DNA of 64,000 nucleotides from PALSA-1353 sp050014015 (GTDB lineage Bacteria; Planctomycetota; Phycisphaerae; Tepidisphaerales; Tepidisphaeraceae). Of this stretch, positions 59,250 to 64,000 are shown in pieces. The first letter of the stretch is position 1; each line of letters begins with the position of its first letter. The notes under the pieces are model-generated. The model did not search any database, had not been told where the DNA came from, and saw only the letters and a program-made list of their open reading frames with translations. The stretch is taken from NCBI GenBank assembly GCA_050014015.1, contig JBEKEC010000011.1:62001-126000 (forward strand), read 5' to 3'. The translations under genes and the position numbers were made by a program.

Positions 59250-59609
59250 AAATCTTCCTCCTTAATCAATCGCGGCCCAAGGTTCTGCCGAACCCTTCCA
59301 CGGTCGCAACAACAGCATTTCCCACGAGATAACGCAGTTCAGCTCGGCGCACAAAACACGCCGAATACTCCCATCCAAAAACGACTGGGATGAGCAACCA
59401 AATACCAGACCACGGACGGTTATCGAAGTATACCACGGCAAATTCCTAATGCAAGTTATTTTATATATCGAGAATATAGAATTTCATGGCGCAAGCCGGA
59501 ATTGCCGCAAAACGGTGGTTAAAAGACGCAAATGAGGAAATTCGGTTCCCGCGAGGAGACTATCTTAACATCCGAGAAAGTCTTCAATGTACTCAACGCC
59601 TATGGACTG
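59250..59609. other. Intergenic region, about 360 bp, no gene supported
   Basis: A/T-rich upstream region of the PEP-CTERM gene (minus strand) reaching to the end of hisC. It contains a weak pair CCGCAA at 59505 and ACGCAA at 59526, 21 bp apart, reminiscent of the operator-like sites, in an unexpected position about 255 bp from the start. Nothing else is evident. Confidence 0.5.
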
Positions 59610-60680
59610 CTACGCCGCCTTCCCCGCGGCCGTCAGCATTTTGATGCCGGCCATCAACGCGTTGTTCTCGTGGCTGTGCCCGATCGTGATGCGGATTTTG
59701 TCTTGAAGCCCGGGAAGATCGAAATGGCGAACCAAAATCCCCTGCTCTTTCAGCCCAAGATACGTCTCCCTGCCCCGCCCGGAGGGAACGACCGCCAAAA
59801 TGAAATTGGCCTGGCTGGGCAGCACCGTCCAGCCGAGTTGAGTCAACTCGGCGCTGATCCGCGTCCGCTCGGCCTTGATGTTTTCCCACGTCCCGCGGGC
59901 GTGGGATTGGTCTTCTATCGCCGCCGTGGCCGCGACGATCGACAGGGCATCGCAGTTGTAGCTGTCCTTGACCTTCATCATCTCCGCGATCACCGCCGGC
60001 TGCGCAATCGCGTACCCGAACCGCAGCCCCGCCAGCGAATACGCCTTGCTCAGCGTGCGCACGACAACCACGTTGGCGAACTGTTGCACCAGCGCCATGC
60101 AATTGTCGTCCGCGAAGTCGGCGTAGGCTTCGTCCACCAATAACAGGCCGGGAAAATTCTTCGCCAGCTCGGCAACCTTCAGCGGCGAAACGAACGTCCC
60201 GCTGGGGGCGTTTGGGTTGGCCAGATAAATCGCCTGCGCCGAGCTGTTGGCCAGGGCCTCGACCGGCAACGACCAGTCGCGGCCCCACGGAACCGCCAGC
60301 CCCTTGGCCTCCTCCAATCTCGCCAACACCGGATACAGCGAATACGTCGGATCGGGAAACGCCAGTATTCCCCGCGGCGGGACGAAGCAGCGCGTCGCGA
60401 TCGTCAGGATATCGTCGCTGCCGTTGCCCGCGATGATGTGGTGGCGGGTGACGCCGTGGAGTTTGGCGGCCGCGTCGCGGAACAGATCGGCCGTCGGATT
60501 CGGGTATCGCCGCAGCATTTCCCCGCTCACCCCCGCCAACGCCTGCATCACCCGCTCGCTCGGCGGGTACGGATTCTCGTTGGTGTTCAATTTGACGACG
60601 CGCTGCCCCGCCTCCGGCTGTTCGCCCGGCGCGTATCCTTCCATCTCCCGCACGACCGATCGCACGAATGGCGGACTCAT
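59610..60680 (-). CDS. hisC: Histidinol-phosphate aminotransferase
   Basis: A PLP-dependent class I/II aminotransferase that converts imidazole-acetol phosphate and glutamate to histidinol phosphate. The 356-residue protein has the HisC pattern: VVKLNTNENPYPPSERV near 28, RYPNPTADLFRDAAAKLHGV, IIAGNGSDDILTIATRCF, PDPTYSLYPVLARL, YLANPNAPSGTF near 150, LLVDEAYADFADDN near 180 and the PLP Lys in VVRTLSKAYSLAGLRFGYAI near 215. NPNAPSGT and SKAYSLAGLRxG distinguish HisC from other class members. Length is typical. No other his genes are here. The next gene upstream ends 50 bp away. Confidence 0.92.
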   Translation of the reverse strand: MSPPFVRSVVREMEGYAPGEQPEAGQRVVKLNTNENPYPPSERVMQALAGVSGEMLRRYPNPTADLFRDAAAKLHGVTRHHIIAGNGSDDILTIATRCFVPPRGILAFPDPTYSLYPVLARLEEAKGLAVPWGRDWSLPVEALANSSAQAIYLANPNAPSGTFVSPLKVAELAKNFPGLLLVDEAYADFADDNCMALVQQFANVVVVRTLSKAYSLAGLRFGYAIAQPAVIAEMMKVKDSYNCDALSIVAATAAIEDQSHARGTWENIKAERTRISAELTQLGWTVLPSQANFILAVVPSGRGRETYLGLKEQGILVRHFDLPGLQDKIRITIGHSHENNALMAGIKMLTAAGKAA

Positions 60681-60730
60681 GCCCGCGGATTATAAACGAC
60701 GCCGACGATTTGGAAACGTTAGAGACCATC

Positions 60731-61771
60731 TCATCTCGTCAACAGGGACTCGATCGTCGTGCATTCCCCGCCCCGCGCCTGCGCCAGATATCCGAAATAA
60801 CGCTCCAGCGCATGGATCAGGCACCCGTCCAACTGGCCCTTCTCCTCCTCGATCCGATGAAGGTGCAGTTTCATTGCCGCAAGCTCGCGAAGAAACCTGC
60901 CCGACCCGGCAAACATCGTGCCGGGCACGAACTGGCCCTTGGTCCGGCGCGGCTGCCCATCGAGTAGCAAGTTCAACCAATGACGATTGGTTCGGAAATG
61001 ATCCTGAAGGTCGCGGCATTCCACCCCGTAAATGCACGCCCGGCCAACGTCGATGCGCTCAAACAGCGCGTCGGTCATGAGTTTGTCGCCGATCAGCGTT
61101 TCGACGTTCATCCAAAACCAATCCCCGCCGTAGGAAAGATGCGCCGATCGCTTGGTGTGAACCTTCACAAAATGATCGTAGGGCGACAATTCCACGAACG
61201 CCGCGGCCAACAGAAACGAAAAAACGTCCCGGCCCACGTTGGGAACCAAAAAACAAACCGACCTGCCCGGATCGAACCGGGCGAGGAATTCATCGCCTAT
61301 CCCTCGGATCGGCGTGGAGAGAACCAGATCGTAGTCGTTGAAACTTTGCAATTTGTCGAAAATCCGCTTCGCCTCGTTCTCATAGAAGCCGTGGATGACG
61401 ATCAGCTTCCGGTTTCCGCTCCCGAGCCGAACCGGCCCGCCGGACGCCGCCGAAATGGTTCCATCGCCCCCGCCGGTATAGATCGGAATGGAAATCTCCA
61501 GCGAGTTCGCCCGCCGCGGATCGCGCCCAAGCCGGAAGTCGCTCGGCTGGAGAAGAATTCCCGACGGCCGATTGGACGCCATCAGCGGCCACAGCATCCG
61601 ACTGCGCTTGTAAAACCGATGCGCCTTAAGCAGAAGCGTGACCGGCTCGTATTCCAGCGCGTAGGCGATCGCCTTGTGTCGATGGGCATTTTTCGGCCAG
61701 AACCACTCGCGCCCCCGCCCGGGGCCGCGCATGCGGATGTCTCTCACGTAATTCAGCAGATCCACGGACAT
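60731..61771 (-). CDS. RgpF-like polysaccharide synthesis protein
   Basis: 346 residues. The C-terminal half has LSPYDHFVKVHTKRSAHLSYGGDWFWMNVETLIGD and KGQFVPGTMFAGSGRFLREL, matching the rhamnan synthesis F (RgpF) family, whose members act in rhamnose-rich polysaccharide or O-antigen assembly. Preceding this is IVIHGFYENEAKRIFDKLQSFNDYDLVLSTP and CFLVPNVGRDVFSFLLAA, also typical. The first 110 residues are not recognised. It is a cytoplasmic glycosyltransferase-like protein; the sugar is unknown. Start MSVDLLNYVRD. Confidence 0.82.
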   Translation of the reverse strand: MSVDLLNYVRDIRMRGPGRGREWFWPKNAHRHKAIAYALEYEPVTLLLKAHRFYKRSRMLWPLMASNRPSGILLQPSDFRLGRDPRRANSLEISIPIYTGGGDGTISAASGGPVRLGSGNRKLIVIHGFYENEAKRIFDKLQSFNDYDLVLSTPIRGIGDEFLARFDPGRSVCFLVPNVGRDVFSFLLAAAFVELSPYDHFVKVHTKRSAHLSYGGDWFWMNVETLIGDKLMTDALFERIDVGRACIYGVECRDLQDHFRTNRHWLNLLLDGQPRRTKGQFVPGTMFAGSGRFLRELAAMKLHLHRIEEEKGQLDGCLIHALERYFGYLAQARGGECTTIESLLTR

Positions 61772-61867
61772 GGTTCATTCTCGTTCGCGGGCCGCAACTC
61801 TAGCCGCCACCCATTGGAAAGATCAACGACAATCCCGATGATGAGTCAAGCTAAAGGTCCTGACGAT

Positions 61868-62686
61868 ATGAATGTCTTGATTCCGATTGCGGCGATGGCC
61901 GGGACAGTGGCGGGTATGCTTCTTGTCGGCGCGGCGATATTGCACCTGATTCCACGGATGGGCGGCATGAGCCGCCGGATTTCCGCCGCCCTGTGCCACG
62001 CGCCGGCGCTGGACTGGGTGATCATTTATTTCACCGTCCTGCCGCTGATCGCCGGCCCGGTGATCGCCGGCTGGCGCGGATTAGTCGGCGCCATCGTCGG
62101 ACAGGTCGCCGGCGTGCTGATTTGGACCGCCCTGCACGAGCTGGCCCATCGCAAGGAAGTTCGCGGGCCGCGGATCGTCCGGGTCATCAATCGAATCATC
62201 GGCCCGTGGCGAAACCACGCCGCCCTCTGGCTCACCGCAATCGTCACGCCTGGCTTCTGTCTTATCCGATTGGCCGAGGTGCTCCTCTATCCCCCGATTC
62301 GCTGGCTCACTGGCTTTCCCCGTTATCCGCAGGCCGAATGGGTGAACGTTTCCCGCCACAAATTCAGCGGACTTGTCGGCCACGATCTCATCTGGTGTCT
62401 CTATTGCGATTGGATGACCGGCGTATGGTCCCTCGGCTCGGAGATGCTTCGCAACGTCGAATCGTTCTGGTGCCCGATCCGTTTCGACAGCGCCAAAAAG
62501 TGCGACCACTGCTCCGTCGATTTCCCCGACGTCAACCACGGCTGGGTCCCCGCCGACGGAACCATGGCACAGGTCGCGAAGGTCCTTGAAGAATCCCACG
62601 CCGGCAGCACCCACGCCTGGTTCGGCCACCCCGTCCGCCTCACCGTTCGCGGCAAGGAAATCCGGCCGCAGACGCCCGATCATTAA
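61868..62686 (+). CDS. Multi-pass membrane protein with Cys-rich C-terminal region
   Basis: 272 residues from MNVLIPIAAM; in-frame ATGs at 61838 and 61841 are alternatives, and AAAGG lies near 61853. About four hydrophobic helices occur in the first 170 residues (IPIAAMAGTVAGMLLVGAAIL, WVIIYFTVLPLIAGPVIAGW, GAIVGQVAGVLIWTALHELAH, LWLTAIVTPGFCLIRLAEVLL). The C-terminal part has HDLIWCLYCDWMTGVW, VESFWCPIRF and KKCDHCSVDFPDVNHGW, with paired Cys that could bind a metal. HELAH recalls a zinc motif HExxH but lies in or near a helix. I cannot name the family. Confidence 0.7.
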   Translation: MNVLIPIAAMAGTVAGMLLVGAAILHLIPRMGGMSRRISAALCHAPALDWVIIYFTVLPLIAGPVIAGWRGLVGAIVGQVAGVLIWTALHELAHRKEVRGPRIVRVINRIIGPWRNHAALWLTAIVTPGFCLIRLAEVLLYPPIRWLTGFPRYPQAEWVNVSRHKFSGLVGHDLIWCLYCDWMTGVWSLGSEMLRNVESFWCPIRFDSAKKCDHCSVDFPDVNHGWVPADGTMAQVAKVLEESHAGSTHAWFGHPVRLTVRGKEIRPQTPDH

Positions 62687-62748
62687 AACGAATCGGATCG
62701 GGGCGGGAATCTGACACTATCGTGAGCGTTGAACCAACCGAATCTTTT

Positions 62749-62792
62749 TTCGTGAGCGGCGTCTGAAGTGCACTCCGCATATCGCTCACGAA
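62749..62792. repeat. Inverted repeat TTCGTGAGCG / CGCTCACGAA
   Basis: Perfect 10-bp arms around a 24-nt loop in the 315-bp gap 62687-63001. GGCGGGA near 62702 and TCCCGCC near 62795 extend a looser outer pairing. It lies about 60 bp after the upstream stop. I see no gene in the rest of this gap. Confidence 0.65.
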
Positions 62793-63001
62793 GATCCCGC
62801 CAAAAAGGGACGTCATTTCAAACTGGATGAGCACTTGCGATTTCGACCGCTACGAACCACGGACAGAGATTGGGCCCGGCACTTCAGTATCCGATATACT
62901 GAACAAAATTGCTCGACGACGTTCGTCGGCAGAGGTCAATTTGGGGAATCACGGTACGGGCGATCACATGCCCTGGTTTCATTTGCCGAATGGAGAAGCA
63001 G

Positions 63002-63553
63002 ATGGCACTTCCGCCTAAAGGTGATCCGCGCCGGCCACTCCATTTGGCGGTTCGTTCGACGCGCATGCTGGCGATCATTTTTCTTCTATTCGGATCGTGC
63101 GCGTTCGTTCCATTCCTCATCCGCGGCGCAATGCCGGTGAACGCGCGGGTATTTCTCGAACTGGGGAACGTTATTTTGTATTTCGGTCCGGGCGCGGTCT
63201 ACCTCGTAACTTCGATTTATTTGATGCGCCGGCGATTTTGGGCAGTGGTCGTTGCAATAGTCTTGGCGTCGATCCAGTTGCTTCTTGTGCTAATTGGCAT
63301 CATCAGTCTTTTGATCGTTATGATGCGTCAGCCGATTCCTCAGCCGGTTAGCTCTTTTGCACTGATTCCAGCGGGCATCCTACTCCTTATTATCCTGGCG
63401 CTAGTGCAACTCATCTACCATTTGGCACTGTCGTTCGAGGCAATTAAATATATACCCGTGGAGGAGCAACATGGATTTGAGCCGCTGATGGCTCAGCCGG
63501 TCGAACCACCCCATGGAGCCAAGGGAGAATCAAACGGCGAAGTGATCCTCTAA
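63002..63553 (+). CDS. Four-helix membrane protein, function unknown
   Basis: 183 residues from MALPPKGDPRRPLHL, with GGAGAAG just upstream. Four hydrophobic segments: MLAIIFLLFGSCAFVPFLI, VILYFGPGAVYLVTSIYLM, AVVVAIVLASIQLLLVLIGIISLLIVM and LIPAGILLLIILALVQLIYHL, followed by a short hydrophilic tail (EEQHGFEPLMAQPVEPPHGA). An in-frame ATG at 62990 is the alternative start. No family recognised. Confidence 0.7.
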   Translation: MALPPKGDPRRPLHLAVRSTRMLAIIFLLFGSCAFVPFLIRGAMPVNARVFLELGNVILYFGPGAVYLVTSIYLMRRRFWAVVVAIVLASIQLLLVLIGIISLLIVMMRQPIPQPVSSFALIPAGILLLIILALVQLIYHLALSFEAIKYIPVEEQHGFEPLMAQPVEPPHGAKGESNGEVIL

Positions 63554-63648
63554 ACGCACACGATATTGGTGGATGTTGGCCAAGGTGAGGCCACCCCGGG
63601 CATCGAAATAGACGCCGCAGCCCCTATGAATCTGCGGGAATAAGGTGA

Positions 63649-64000
63649 GCGCTACGCCCAGCCCAGGCGTATATCAAACGCGTGGTCGCCGTAGAAGGAG
63701 ATACCGTTGAAATCCGCGATGATGAACTCTACATCAACGGCGCAAAACTGCGGCGGGAAGTGGCATCGGCCCCGGCCAACGTCGTCCCGCAATTGAAAGG
63801 CACGCTGACCTACTTTTACGAATGGAACGGCAACGCGAAATACCAGATCTGCCTGTGTGCCAACGGCGGCCTTGGGTTGAAGGATTTCCCGAAGACAATC
63901 GTCCCCAAACATCAGTGCTTTGTTCTCGGAGATAATCGCGACAATTGCATGGATAGCCGTGTTTTTGGGTCCATCCCGATTGTGGGGATCATTGGCAAGG
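63649..64000 (+). pseudogene. lepB: Signal peptidase I fragment lacking its N-terminus (runs off the right edge)
   Basis: The frame opens after a TGA at 63646 and reads YIKRVVAVEGDTVEIRDDEL, then LYINGAKL and, near the edge, FVLGDNRDNCMDSRVFG. These are boxes D and E of type I signal peptidases, with the catalytic Lys in IKRVV. Box B (the catalytic Ser in SMxP) and the membrane anchor are missing, and I find no start codon with a ribosome site; the nearest are GTG codons at or after 63682. The upstream 90 bp does not code for the missing part in any frame. It looks like a 5'-truncated or broken gene; the right end is beyond the window. Confidence 0.7.

Noticed and set aside
59505..59531. Sixth operator-like site (CCGCAA-N15-ACGCAA)
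   Set aside because: Spacing fits, but both half-sites are altered, the central AGGATTAAT is not conserved and the position is far from any start; kept only as a note.
62827..63018. Small gene of about 63 codons upstream of the membrane protein
   Set aside because: No ribosome site or similarity; it overlaps two other equally plausible frames and the start region of the 63002 gene.

Overview
The window looks like a chromosome segment of a planctomycete, most likely class Phycisphaerae (Tepidisphaerales-like). The signs are an LPS-type outer membrane (LpxD, a Kdo-hydroxylase-like protein, a BBP2-type barrel), many secreted proteins that end in dockerin-like Ca-binding repeats followed by a PEP-CTERM sorting tail, a DUF1559-type pilin-like protein, a LEPRxLL-like surface-protein N-terminus, and GC-rich codon use. 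There is no rRNA operon, CRISPR array or recognisable IS element. One tRNA-Lys(TTT) is present.

Region by region. 1-16.8 kb is mostly housekeeping: a partial SDR, class I (DhnA-type) aldolase, a receiver-like protein with a LysM membrane protein, lpxD, xylB, a RelE-type toxin-antitoxin pair, a kdoO-like oxygenase, dxr, rseP, an MnmE-like GTPase, coaX and a sedolisin. 17-35.7 kb is accessory and surface-oriented: a porin, a GH53 endo-galactanase with a dockerin/PEP-CTERM tail, three large repeat-rich secreted proteins (two with frameshifted C-termini), a TPR glycosyltransferase, a XylR/AraC-type regulator, a small PEP-CTERM protein and a second GH53. 36.3-44.8 kb is one tight minus-strand operon: pilin-like protein, small membrane protein, GH53, GH2, then a carbohydrate ABC importer (binding protein and two permeases). 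A divergent GH2 gene with a damaged C-terminus and another dockerin/PEP-CTERM protein follow to 49.3 kb. 49.5-64 kb holds a thioredoxin-like gene split by a TGA, tRNA-Lys, a quinone oxidoreductase, a large carboxypeptidase-regulatory-repeat protein, recO, a lipoprotein, another PEP-CTERM protein, hisC, an RgpF-like protein, membrane proteins and a 5'-truncated signal peptidase I at the right edge.

The main result is a candidate beta-1,4-galactan utilisation regulon. Three GH53 enzymes of different architecture, two GH2 enzymes and a CUT1-type importer share the locus with a XylR/AraC-family regulator. Five upstream sites have the form TCGCAA-N15-TCGCAA, with exactly 21 bp between half-site starts, which is the spacing expected for tandem AraC-family half-sites. 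They lie before the dockerin-GH53 gene, before the regulator/PEP-CTERM pair (two sites), in the divergent GH2/ABC-operon promoter region, and before another dockerin/PEP-CTERM gene. The regulator-site link is inference; the repeats are directly visible.

A second theme is repeats and decay: long hairpins built from degenerate heptamers, a MITE-like element in four copies, a short perfect palindrome that sits in frame inside the MnmE-like gene, and several genes broken by frameshift, deletion or a nonsense codon.
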